Below, piece by piece: positions 51,982-58,841 of a DNA stretch of 64,000 nt (the stretch's first letter is position 1; each line of letters begins with the position of its first letter). The position numbers and the translations under genes are program-made. Where the stretch lies: positions 1-64,000 of the forward strand of contig NZ_JAJGZV010000006.1 in assembly GCF_020805785.1 (NCBI RefSeq), in the 5' to 3' direction. The stretch comes from Flavobacterium chungbukense. Its GTDB lineage: Bacteria > Bacteroidota > Bacteroidia > Flavobacteriales > Flavobacteriaceae. The notes beneath the pieces are model-generated. The model was not told where the DNA came from, did no database searches, and worked only from the letters and a program-made list of their open reading frames with translations.

Positions 51982-52719
51982 ATGAAAAAAACACTAATTG
52001 CTTTTGTTACTCTAGCATTACTTGCATCTTGCAGCAAAAAAGAAACTACTGATGGCTTACATCTTACAGGAAATATCAAAGGATTGAAAAACGGAACTTT
52101 GTATATCCAAAGATTTGTTGACACATCGCTTGTTGCAATTGACAGCATCAAAATAGACGGAAATGCTTCTTTTGAAAGAGATATTAAATTAGAATCGCCA
52201 GAGGTATTGTATTTATTTTTAGATCGTGGTGTAACAAATTCTTTAGATAACAATATTTTATTTTTTGCTGAACCAGGAAACATGAATATTGATACCAATT
52301 TAGATAATTTCATTGCAAGTGCAAAAATCACTGGATCAAAAAACCAAGAATTATACGAGCAATATCAGAAAATAAACTCACGCTTTGTAGAAGAAAACCT
52401 TTCTTTGGTAGAACCTCGTTTTAAAGCAATAAAGAGACAAGACCAAAAAGCATTAGACAGTTTAACTAAAGAAGGAGAATCTAATATTAAAAGAAAATAT
52501 CTATACGCTACAAACTTCGCGTTAAACAATAAAGATCATGAAATAGCACCTTATATTGCTCTAGCAGAAATTTATGATATCAACATTAAATTCCTTGATA
52601 CTATTCAAAAATCAATGACTCCTAAAGTAGCTAAATCTCTTTACGGAAAGAAACTGACAAAATATGTTGATGATTTAAAAAAGCAACAGCAGCAGACACC
52701 AGCACAAGCAGCAGAATAA
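51982..52719 (+). CDS. DUF4369-domain lipoprotein without thioredoxin domain
   Basis: A 245-residue lipoprotein (lipobox LASC, C17). Residues about 25-125 fit DUF4369 (LHLTGNIKGLKNGTLYIQRF, IDGNASFERDI, ILFFAEPGNMNIDT), the N-terminal domain that in Bacteroidota usually precedes a TlpA-like thioredoxin domain. Here the rest (125-245) is helical and charged, with no CxxC, and ends in a Gln-rich tail. It may be a stand-alone partner of an oxidoreductase elsewhere. Function unknown. Confidence 0.78.
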   Translation: MKKTLIAFVTLALLASCSKKETTDGLHLTGNIKGLKNGTLYIQRFVDTSLVAIDSIKIDGNASFERDIKLESPEVLYLFLDRGVTNSLDNNILFFAEPGNMNIDTNLDNFIASAKITGSKNQELYEQYQKINSRFVEENLSLVEPRFKAIKRQDQKALDSLTKEGESNIKRKYLYATNFALNNKDHEIAPYIALAEIYDINIKFLDTIQKSMTPKVAKSLYGKKLTKYVDDLKKQQQQTPAQAAE

Positions 52720-52738
52720 CATTCGATATATAGCAAAC

Positions 52739-52768
52739 AAAAAGGCCCTGAAAATTCAGGGCCTTTTT
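52739..52768. terminator. Terminator between convergent genes
   Basis: Perfect arms AAAAAGGCCCTGAA and TTCAGGGCCTTTTT with a 2-base loop. Confidence 0.9.
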
Positions 52769-52788
52769 TATGTCAAAAACGTAAAGTT

Positions 52789-53247
52789 TTATCTTCCCAT
52801 AATACCTCCGATAATAGCAAACACAAAGAAGAGTGCATAAAATCCTAATAAGACAACCATTAAAACTCCAATGAATTTATAATGCGATTTTAAATATCCT
52901 AATGAATCTGTAAGGGCTGCAGAATCATTATCTCTAAAAGCTTTTTTTGTATTTGAACTAAACTTGTACAAATAGTAAATTGGAAAGAAATACAGAGCTG
53001 CCATTAATAAATAAATGAAAGTCATAATAGCTCCGAATGAACTACCATATGCTCCCATTCCAGGCATTGTACTTCCTATTGTAGAAAAAATCGCCCCTGC
53101 AAAAATGGCAATTAAAACCAAAAATCCAAGTCCAATAAATCCTAAGATAGACAAGAAATAAGCCCATTTAGCTGTTTCTTTTAAAAAGTCTTTTGCAGCG
53201 CTGTCTAACTGCAGTTCAAATTTTTCAAATGCTGAAGTTTCTTCCAT
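52789..53247 (-). CDS. DUF5362 family membrane protein
   Basis: A small inner-membrane protein with four hydrophobic segments. From ATG 53247 (MEETSAFEKFEL, 152 aa; an upstream TTG at 53277 would add ten residues without support) it has a cytoplasmic N-terminus, two helices (ILGFIGLGFLVLIAIFAGA and IMTFIYLLMAALYFFPIYYLY, the latter slightly split), the loop KFSSNTKKAFRDNDSAALTDSLGYLKSHYK (in parts) and a last helix ending GGIMGR. The KKAF and LKSHYKF motifs fit DUF5362. Function unknown. Confidence 0.75.
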   Translation of the reverse strand: MEETSAFEKFELQLDSAAKDFLKETAKWAYFLSILGFIGLGFLVLIAIFAGAIFSTIGSTMPGMGAYGSSFGAIMTFIYLLMAALYFFPIYYLYKFSSNTKKAFRDNDSAALTDSLGYLKSHYKFIGVLMVVLLGFYALFFVFAIIGGIMGR

Positions 53248-53355
53248 CAGTTTTAATGTTTTTAGGTTATCTAACAAACATAGGAAAAATATTTCTAAAA
53301 AAACATTAAATTAAAATTCCAATAAAGAAATTCCAACTTGAAGCTTGAAAATTTA

Positions 53356-53397
53356 GAATTTGGAATTTGGAATTTGGGATTTGAGATTTGGAATTTG
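53356..53397 (+). repeat. Heptamer array (GAATTTG family)
   Basis: Six contiguous 7-bp units: GAATTTG three times, GGATTTG, AGATTTG, GAATTTG. Same family as 17186-17220 on the other strand. Confidence 0.75.
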
Positions 53398-53403
53398 AAC
53401 AAA

Positions 53404-53434
53404 AAAAAACCACTCACAAAGTGAATGGTTTTTT
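53404..53434 (-). terminator. Terminator of the first tRNA-Thr gene
   Basis: On the minus strand a hairpin with arms AAACCATTCAC and GTGAGTGGTTT (one mismatch) followed by a run of T, directly after the tRNA. Confidence 0.75.
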
Positions 53435-53435
53435 G

Positions 53436-53509
53436 AGCCGATAGAGGGACTCGAACCCACGACCTGCTGATTACAAATCAGCTGCTCTAGCCAGCTGAGC
53501 TACATCGGC
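53436..53509 (-). tRNA. tRNA-Thr (TGT), copy 1
   Basis: A full cloverleaf: acceptor GCCGATG paired with TATCGGC, D arm GCTC..GAGC, anticodon stem GCTGA/TCAGC with loop TTTGTAA (anticodon TGT, reading ACA/ACN codons), and T arm with GGTTCGAGTC. The 3' CCA is not encoded. Identical to the copy at 53614-53687. Confidence 0.95.
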
Positions 53510-53522
53510 TTTATTTCGGGTG

Positions 53523-53554
53523 CAAATATAAAATTGTTTTTTAATATTACAAAA
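53523..53554 (-). promoter_or_regulatory. Promoter of tRNA-Thr copy 1
   Basis: Minus-strand TTTTG (53550-53554), 19-bp spacer, TATATTTG (53523-53530), 13 bp before the mature 5' end. Identical elements and spacing precede copy 2. Confidence 0.8.
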
Positions 53555-53579
53555 TAAATCTGCCTCTCATTTTAAGCAA

Positions 53580-53608
53580 AAAAACCATCACATTTCTGTG
53601 ATGGTTTC
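53580..53608 (-). terminator. Terminator of tRNA-Thr copy 2
   Basis: Minus-strand arms AAACCATCACA and TGTGATGGTTT around a short loop, then seven T. It separates the two tRNA transcripts. Confidence 0.85.
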
Positions 53609-53613
53609 CGTTG

Positions 53614-53687
53614 AGCCGATAGAGGGACTCGAACCCACGACCTGCTGATTACAAATCAGCTGCTCTAGCCAGCTGAGCTACATCGGC
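53614..53687 (-). tRNA. tRNA-Thr (TGT), copy 2
   Basis: Same 74-nt sequence as copy 1, including the TTTGTAA anticodon loop. The upstream bases CGGGTGCAAATATAAA are also shared with copy 1, so promoter and gene were duplicated together, while the intervening DNA has diverged. Confidence 0.95.
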
Positions 53688-53700
53688 CTCAATACGGGTG

Positions 53701-53732
53701 CAAATATAAAGCGGTTTTTCGTTTTCCCAAAA
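53701..53732 (-). promoter_or_regulatory. Promoter of tRNA-Thr copy 2
   Basis: Minus-strand TTTTG (53728-53732), 19-bp spacer, TATATTTG (53701-53708), 13 bp before the tRNA. Confidence 0.8.
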
Positions 53733-53763
53733 TATTTTTGCACTTTTTTACACTTTTTTTTGC

Positions 53764-54030
53764 TTATAAAGCGTTGATTTTTTCAATCAATTGATTAGCA
53801 GTTTGTTCTAATTCAACATTGATTTGTTTGAAGTGTGCTTTTTTATTTTCAACGTTCTTTGCGTTCACTTTTGTAATCAAAGTATCGAATGCAGCAATAG
53901 CTTCATCGATCAAAGCATTCGTTTCTGGAGTTGGATTTCCTGTTGTTGACATCTCAAACAAGTAAACTGCTTCAATAATATCTCCTAATACGAAGTTGAT
54001 GTCTTTCTTTAAATTCTTAACGTTTGCCAT
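53764..54030 (-). CDS. Small helical hypothetical protein
   Basis: An 88-residue soluble, acidic, all-helical protein (MANVKNLKKDINFVLGDI). No cysteine, signal peptide or membrane segment, and I do not recognise a domain. The sequence is the kind widely conserved in Flavobacteriia as a hypothetical protein. It lies 56 bp after manA on the same strand and has a possible promoter of its own (TACTTTTG at 54057-54064). The AAG/AAC-rich start and regular codon use argue for a real gene. Confidence 0.75.
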   Translation of the reverse strand: MANVKNLKKDINFVLGDIIEAVYLFEMSTTGNPTPETNALIDEAIAAFDTLITKVNAKNVENKKAHFKQINVELEQTANQLIEKINAL

Positions 54031-54056
54031 TTTATTATAATTTTAATTTGCGTCTG

Positions 54057-54064
54057 CAAAAGTA
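54057..54064 (-). promoter_or_regulatory. Candidate -7 box of the small hypothetical gene
   Basis: TACTTTTG on the minus strand, 26 bp before the ATG. No TTG at the usual distance. Confidence 0.4.
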
Positions 54065-54086
54065 CATATATTCTTTATAATTAGCG

Positions 54087-55055
54087 CTATGAAATGTAAA
54101 TTTCTAAAATTGAAGCTTTTCCGTTCAAATTAAATGCATTTATCGCAGCTGGAACTAAAATGGTATCACCTTTTTTGTACGCTTGTTTAAACCCATTATA
54201 TTCAATTTCGAAATCTCCTTCGATACACATATAAACTGTAAATGTTTCTCCAGTTTTAGAAACTTCCAATTTATTTTCTAATGGAAGAAAGTTAGTTGTA
54301 AAATACGGACAATCTACAATTGTGTTTGAAGTATTAACTTTAGACTCATATTTTTTCTGTGTATCTACTTTATCATAATTAATCGCATCTAAAGCAAGAT
54401 CTACGTGAAGTTCTCTTTTGTTTCCTTGTGCATCTACGCGATCAAAATCATATAATCTATACGTAATATCAGAAGTTTGCTGAATTTCGGCAACCACTAA
54501 ACCAGCACCAATGGCGTGAACAGTTCCTGTTTCTAAAAAGAAAACATCGCCTGGCTTCGCTTTTACATCATCTAATATTGAGACTAAAGTATTGTCATGT
54601 AAATGTTTTAAATATTCCTCTTTATTAGAATCTTCTTTAAAACCAACAATAATTCTTGCGTCTGCATCTGCTTGTGTAACGTACCACATTTCTGTTTTTC
54701 CGAATGAATTGTGACGCTCTTTAGCTAATTTATCGTTTGGATGAACTTGAATTGAAAGATCTTCTCTTGCATCAAGGTATTTAAAAAGTAATGGAAATTG
54801 TTTTCCGAAACGTTCATAGACTTTAGTTCCTAAAATAGCATCAGGCGTTTCATTAATCAAGTCCATTAAAGATTTTCCTTTTAAATCTCCATTCGCAACC
54901 ACGCTTACATCTCCTTCTACGGTAGACAATTCCCAGCTTTCACCAGTAATTTTTGAAACGATTGGTTTGTTTAAAATTGTTTTTAGTTTTTCACCTCCCC
55001 AGATTCTTTCTTTCAAAATCGGTTCAAATTGTAAAGGGTATAAATTTTGGCTCAT
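54087..55055 (-). CDS. manA: Mannose-6-phosphate isomerase, class I (type I PMI)
   Basis: Zinc cupin enzyme interconverting fructose-6-phosphate and mannose-6-phosphate, the entry to GDP-mannose for glycans. Zinc-site motifs are IQVHPND (about 101-107), KTEMWYV and ETGTVHAIGAG (His in the second cupin segment); the Arg of the active site is in TYRLYDFDRVD. 322 residues matches the short bacterial type. Cytoplasmic. It lies 55 bp after bcp on the same strand and may be the fourth gene of that unit. Confidence 0.93.
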   Translation of the reverse strand: MSQNLYPLQFEPILKERIWGGEKLKTILNKPIVSKITGESWELSTVEGDVSVVANGDLKGKSLMDLINETPDAILGTKVYERFGKQFPLLFKYLDAREDLSIQVHPNDKLAKERHNSFGKTEMWYVTQADADARIIVGFKEDSNKEEYLKHLHDNTLVSILDDVKAKPGDVFFLETGTVHAIGAGLVVAEIQQTSDITYRLYDFDRVDAQGNKRELHVDLALDAINYDKVDTQKKYESKVNTSNTIVDCPYFTTNFLPLENKLEVSKTGETFTVYMCIEGDFEIEYNGFKQAYKKGDTILVPAAINAFNLNGKASILEIYIS

Positions 55056-55110
55056 GTTTTAGGCTAATATATTTGGTTTAATTAATTGTGTTCGATATTA
55101 TTTTTTTACT

Positions 55111-55569
55111 TTATAAAACTAATTCTTTTACAGTTTCTAGTGCTTTCGGAATGTGTTTTGCAGCATTTACGCTGTCAAAAATCGAAATGACCAAACCATT
55201 TTTGTCAATAATATATGTGACGCGTCCTGGAAGCAATCCGAATAAATTATTACGGACTCCAAAAAGCTTTCTTAATCTTTTATCTTGATCTGAAAGCAAA
55301 ATAAAAGGCAATTGATGTTTAGCAGCAAACTTGTGATGCGATTTTACACTATCACTGCTAATACCTATTACCTCAGCTCCTAAATCTTTGAAATCTTCAT
55401 ATTGGTCCCGAAAACTGCAAGCTTCAGTTGTACAGCCAGGCGTATTATCTTTTGGGTAAAAATAAATTACCAATGGCTTTCTTCCTAAGACGTTTTGGCT
55501 TTCGAAAAGTTCTCCATTGTTGTCTTTCGCAGTAAAATTCGGAACTATATCTCCTATTTTTAATGACAT
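55111..55569 (-). CDS. bcp: Thioredoxin-dependent peroxiredoxin, Bcp/PrxQ type
   Basis: Reduces hydrogen peroxide and organic hydroperoxides using thioredoxin. The peroxidatic C46 and resolving C51 lie in NTPGCTTEACSFRD, the five-residue spacing of PrxQ proteins; YFYPKDNTPG and the Arg in PGRVTYIIDKNG are family features. 152 residues, cytoplasmic. Its start is 3 bp after the QueD-like gene's stop, so both are on one transcript. Confidence 0.95.
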   Translation of the reverse strand: MSLKIGDIVPNFTAKDNNGELFESQNVLGRKPLVIYFYPKDNTPGCTTEACSFRDQYEDFKDLGAEVIGISSDSVKSHHKFAAKHQLPFILLSDQDKRLRKLFGVRNNLFGLLPGRVTYIIDKNGLVISIFDSVNAAKHIPKALETVKELVL

Positions 55570-55572
55570 TTT

Positions 55573-55983
55573 TTATTCTCCTTTATAAGTTACAAAATTG
55601 CGTTCCGTTTCGTTCAAAACCACTTCTAAATCAAAGTCAGCATGAATTCGTTGTCTAATTTTATTCCATATCACAACGGCAATATTTTCTGCAGTCGGAT
55701 TCAAATCTGCAAATTCTGGAACATCCAGATTCAGATTTTTGTGATCAAACGGAATTTCTACTTCTTCTCGTATTATATCCGCTAATACTTTCACATCTAA
55801 AACAAAACCAGTTTCTGGGTCAATTTTTCCTGTAACGCTTACTGTTAAACCATAATTATGACCGTGAAAGTTCGGATTGTTGCATTTTCCAAAAACAGCA
55901 TCGTTTTTTTCAAATGACCAATCTTTTCGATGTAGTCGATGTGCAGCATTAAAATGTGCTTTTCTTGATATGGTTACTCTCAT
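55573..55983 (-). CDS. queD: 6-carboxytetrahydropterin synthase QueD / 6-pyruvoyltetrahydropterin synthase family
   Basis: T-fold enzyme of pterin/deazapurine synthesis. Zinc ligands: H in HFNAAHRL (His16-type) and the pair in NFHGHNYGL; a Cys sits just before (GKCNNPNFHGH), as needed for catalysis, and PFDHKNLN and PTAENIAVVIW are further signatures. 136 residues. Sequence alone does not separate QueD (queuosine) from PTPS; in Bacteroidota queuosine is more likely. No queC, queE or queF is in the window. Confidence 0.87.
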   Translation of the reverse strand: MRVTISRKAHFNAAHRLHRKDWSFEKNDAVFGKCNNPNFHGHNYGLTVSVTGKIDPETGFVLDVKVLADIIREEVEIPFDHKNLNLDVPEFADLNPTAENIAVVIWNKIRQRIHADFDLEVVLNETERNFVTYKGE

Positions 55984-56005
55984 TTAGGTTTTTGGTTGGT
56001 CTGGA

Positions 56006-56533
56006 CTAAAGTTTATGATCTTCTAAATAATGATAAAATTCATCAAAAATTATTTTAAACCAAACGGTATATATTTCGGGCTGTTTCTGAATATCTTCCT
56101 TTACATCTTCAATTTTCATCCATTTCCAAGCTTCCACTTCTTCGGTGTTGATGTTCGGGTTTTCATTGTAATACCCAATCATTACATGATCTAACTCATG
56201 CTCTGTTAATCCGTTATCAAAAGGAGCTTTATAAATAAAATGAAACAGCTCTTTTAGTTCCGTTTTAAAACCCATTTCTTCAAACAATCTTCTGCTTCCC
56301 GCCTCGATGTTCGTTTCACCTTCGCGCTGATGACTGCAGCAAGTATTTGTCCAAAGTAAAGGCGAATGATATTTTTGATGTGCTCGCTGCTGCAGCATAA
56401 TTTCATTTTGTTCATTTAAAACAAAAACTGAAAATGCGCGATGCAGAAGAGCTTTTTCATGTGCTTCCAATTTTGGCATTAAACCAATTTGCTCATCCTT
56501 TTCGTTAACCAATATTACGTTTTCTTCTGTCAT
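56006..56533 (-). CDS. idi: Isopentenyl-diphosphate delta-isomerase, type 1
   Basis: Nudix-fold enzyme converting isopentenyl diphosphate to dimethylallyl diphosphate for isoprenoids. Active-site Cys in LLWTNTCCSHQREGET and the Glu-containing RRLFEEMGF helix of the Nudix region are visible; LVNEKDEQIGLMPKLEAHEK is the usual start. 175 residues, cytoplasmic. First gene of the idi-queD-bcp(-manA) unit, with a TATTTTTG box 17 bp before the ATG. Confidence 0.95.
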   Translation of the reverse strand: MTEENVILVNEKDEQIGLMPKLEAHEKALLHRAFSVFVLNEQNEIMLQQRAHQKYHSPLLWTNTCCSHQREGETNIEAGSRRLFEEMGFKTELKELFHFIYKAPFDNGLTEHELDHVMIGYYNENPNINTEEVEAWKWMKIEDVKEDIQKQPEIYTVWFKIIFDEFYHYLEDHKL

Positions 56534-56550
56534 AAGTCTTCTTAATCAAG

Positions 56551-56558
56551 CAAAAATA
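56551..56558 (-). promoter_or_regulatory. Candidate -7 box of the idi operon
   Basis: TATTTTTG on the minus strand, 17 bp before the idi ATG. Confidence 0.45.
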
Positions 56559-56866
56559 CGAAAAAAGAAATGGCTTAAAAATCCTAATTGCATTTGCAAA
56601 AAATCAAAACTTTAATTCGTCTTCTATTTTTCTGATTTACAATACAATAAATTCAGTTCAAAATTAAAAGCTGTTAAAATTAAGACATAAAAACTACATT
56701 GGCCTATTTTACGTAACTAATAAAAAGTTAAAACACACTTAAAAAAATCTGAATTGTTTGAAAGTCAGTATCTGATGGCAGAATCTAGTTGTATCTTTGA
56801 ATTACAAAACTAGCAAAGCCTTTAAAATCATACTGGTTTTCTACATTAAACTATTATTATTTGTTT
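56559..56866. other. Divergent gap, idi to msrB
   Basis: AT-rich, without coding frame, hairpin or repeat array that I can support. Only the candidate msrB -7 box at 56792 stands out. Confidence 0.5.
56792..56799 (+). promoter_or_regulatory. Candidate -7 box of msrB-msrA
   Basis: TATCTTTG, 67 bp before the msrB ATG, the best match in the gap. Confidence 0.45.
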
Positions 56867-57418
56867 ATGAAATCTAAAACTCAATTTATAAGCCTTTGCT
56901 TTTTGTTGCCGCTTTTTATTTTACAGGCTTGCGGGCAAAACAACAAACAGCATGTAAAACCTACTTCTATGGGAAATGTGATCAATAAATCCGGAAATCC
57001 GTATTATTCTAATACTGATACTACAAAATTGCATGTAAGCGATGCCGAATGGAAAAAAGTTCTGCCAGCAGATGTTTACGCGGTAATGCGTGAGGCTGAC
57101 ACAGAAAGACCTTTTACAGGAAAATATTGGAATACCGACGAAAAAGGAACCTATTATTGTGCTTCTTGCGGCAACAAACTATTTAGGTCTACGGCAAAAT
57201 TTTCAAGCAGCTGCGGATGGCCAAGTTTTTTTGAACAGGAAAGCAAAAAAAGCATTGTTTTTAAAGAAGATAATTCAATTGGAATGGAACGAATTGAAAC
57301 ATTATGCGGTCGTTGCGGCGGACATTTGGGACATATTTTTGATGATGGTCCTGAACCAACCGGAAAGCGGTACTGTATGAATTCGATTGCTCTTGATTTT
57401 ATTCCTGATACTAAATAA
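56867..57418 (+). CDS. msrB: Peptide-methionine (R)-S-oxide reductase, lipoprotein form
   Basis: Reduces the R form of methionine sulfoxide in proteins. From ATG 56867 (a TTG two codons earlier is less likely) it has 183 residues: a lipoprotein signal with lipobox LQAC (C22), then the SelR domain with zinc cysteines in YYCASCGNKL and TLCGRCGGHLGH and the catalytic Cys in KRYCMNSIAL. Lipidation places it in the envelope, where it would repair oxidised periplasmic or surface proteins together with the exported MsrA that starts 6 bp downstream. Confidence 0.93.
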   Translation: MKSKTQFISLCFLLPLFILQACGQNNKQHVKPTSMGNVINKSGNPYYSNTDTTKLHVSDAEWKKVLPADVYAVMREADTERPFTGKYWNTDEKGTYYCASCGNKLFRSTAKFSSSCGWPSFFEQESKKSIVFKEDNSIGMERIETLCGRCGGHLGHIFDDGPEPTGKRYCMNSIALDFIPDTK

Positions 57419-57424
57419 TAAAAA

Positions 57425-58033
57425 ATGAAAAATATACTTTTAATATGCTTTTTGGCGCTTTCGCTGAATGGTTTTTCGCAAAACAAAAAAGCCTCAAATC
57501 TAGAATCTATTACGCTAGGTGGAGGATGCTATTGGTGCGTAGAAGCAGTTTATGAAAATCTGGATGGCGTAAAATCTGTAGTTTCTGGATTTTCTGGCGG
57601 AAAGGTTGCCAATCCGACTTATGAGGAAGTTTGTACTGGAGAAACTGGTCACGCAGAAGTTGTTCAGATTACGTACGACAAAGCTGTGACAGACATTAAC
57701 GAAATTTTCAAGGTGTTTTTTACCGTTCATGATCCGACGACTTTAAACCGCCAAGGCGCTGATGTTGGAACACAATATCGTTCTGTTATTTTTTATAAAA
57801 ATGCCGAACAAAAGAAAGCTGCAGAAAGCATTATTGCAGAATTGAATAAAGCAAAAGTGTACAAAAGTCCAATTGTGACCAGAGTTGAACCTTTTAAAGT
57901 TTTTTACAAAGCCGAAGATTATCACCAAAATTATTACGCAAACAATAAAAATCAGCCGTATTGCAAAATGGTGATTCAGCCAAAGCTAGAAAAATTTGAA
58001 AAGGTTTTTAAAGATAAATTGAAAAAAAAATAA
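57425..58033 (+). CDS. msrA: Peptide-methionine (S)-S-oxide reductase, exported
   Basis: Reduces the S form of methionine sulfoxide. A signal peptide (to NGFSQ, about 19) precedes the MsrA domain with GGGCYWCVEAVYENLDGV: the catalytic C35 and recycling C38, with Tyr in place of the usual Phe of GCFWC. GHAEVVQITYD, HDPTTLNRQGADVGTQYRS and EDYHQNYY are intact. 202 residues. It is co-transcribed with the lipoprotein MsrB, making an envelope repair pair with complementary stereospecificity. Confidence 0.95.
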   Translation: MKNILLICFLALSLNGFSQNKKASNLESITLGGGCYWCVEAVYENLDGVKSVVSGFSGGKVANPTYEEVCTGETGHAEVVQITYDKAVTDINEIFKVFFTVHDPTTLNRQGADVGTQYRSVIFYKNAEQKKAAESIIAELNKAKVYKSPIVTRVEPFKVFYKAEDYHQNYYANNKNQPYCKMVIQPKLEKFEKVFKDKLKKK

Positions 58034-58052
58034 ATTTCAAAAACATACAAAT

Positions 58053-58088
58053 AAAAGGGAAATGAATTGGCTTCATTTCCCTTTTTTT
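58053..58088 (+). terminator. msrBA terminator
   Basis: Perfect 14-bp arms AAAAGGGAAATGAA and complement, then a T-run. Confidence 0.9.
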
Positions 58089-58100
58089 ATAAATGAACTT

Positions 58101-58121
58101 GTCAGAGTTTCAAACTTTGAC
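58101..58121. repeat. Short palindrome GTCAGAGTTT / CAAACTTTGAC
   Basis: Imperfect inverted repeat with almost no loop, downstream of the META gene on the minus strand. It may serve as its terminator or be another dispersed palindrome. Confidence 0.4.
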
Positions 58122-58140
58122 AAAGTTGAATGACTTAAAA

Positions 58141-58578
58141 TTATTGTTTCGCTACTTTTTTAAATCGCATCATTGGCACATCGCCCTGAATTAAATTTAA
58201 TTTTCCGTCTTTATCAATAGAATAACTTGTAATTTGTTTTATTTGTTTTAGAAATACCTGTTCTCCTCCACCTTCACAAAACATCATTGTAGTTGGTCCA
58301 GCTTCTCCAAAAGTTAAAGATTTTCCATTTAAAGTATAAGGCGCGCTATAACCATTACATCCGTTATTACCGTAAACTTTTGTTTCTTTTTGATCGAAAG
58401 TCAGCTGTGGTTTTTTATTTGGATACAAACCTTCAAAGGCAATTCTTGGTCCCGAGATATACTCCAATTCCCAAGTTGTATCAAATAAATTTCCTGTGCT
58501 TTTTGTGTCTTTTGATGCCATACAAGAAGTTAATAATAAGGTTAAAACTGAAACGACTGCAAGTGTGTATTTTTTCAT
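58141..58578 (-). CDS. META-domain (HslJ-like) lipoprotein
   Basis: A 145-residue lipoprotein (lipobox LTSC, C19). The mature part is one META domain: DTTWELEYISGPRIAFEG (start), KKPQLTFDQKETKVYGNNGCNGYSAPY (in parts, about 55-82) and GPTTMMFCEGGGEQVFLKQI. Cysteines in GCNG and FCEG are the typical pair. META proteins such as HslJ are linked to stress or antibiotic resistance, but their mechanism is unknown. Single gene between convergent and divergent neighbours. Confidence 0.9.
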   Translation of the reverse strand: MKKYTLAVVSVLTLLLTSCMASKDTKSTGNLFDTTWELEYISGPRIAFEGLYPNKKPQLTFDQKETKVYGNNGCNGYSAPYTLNGKSLTFGEAGPTTMMFCEGGGEQVFLKQIKQITSYSIDKDGKLNLIQGDVPMMRFKKVAKQ

Positions 58579-58841
58579 AAAAATGTATTTTGAAGATTAA
58601 TATAATTTGTTTTTTGAAGATTAAAAATTATTCTATAATCATTCTTTTCTCAATATTCATGCCTAGTTGTGAGCTTTCTTACAATTTAAATTTCAAAACA
58701 AAGTTTTTTCCTGATCTCTAAGTTACATCATTTTCTTTATAATTCTACAAATCAAACATTTAAAACCTAATTTTCTGTTTCTTTTTTTTTGTAATTTGCA
58801 TCAGTCTAAAAACCAAAAATCATCAATCAAAAACCAAAAAA

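Noticed and set aside
53436..53687. tRNA genes as attachment site of an integrated element
   Set aside because: No integrase, phage or conjugation genes nearby; the repeat is the whole tRNA unit with its promoter, not a partial tRNA 3' end.
55984..56005. preQ1 or other riboswitch before queD
   Set aside because: The gap to idi is only 22 bp, too short, and no aptamer-like structure is visible.
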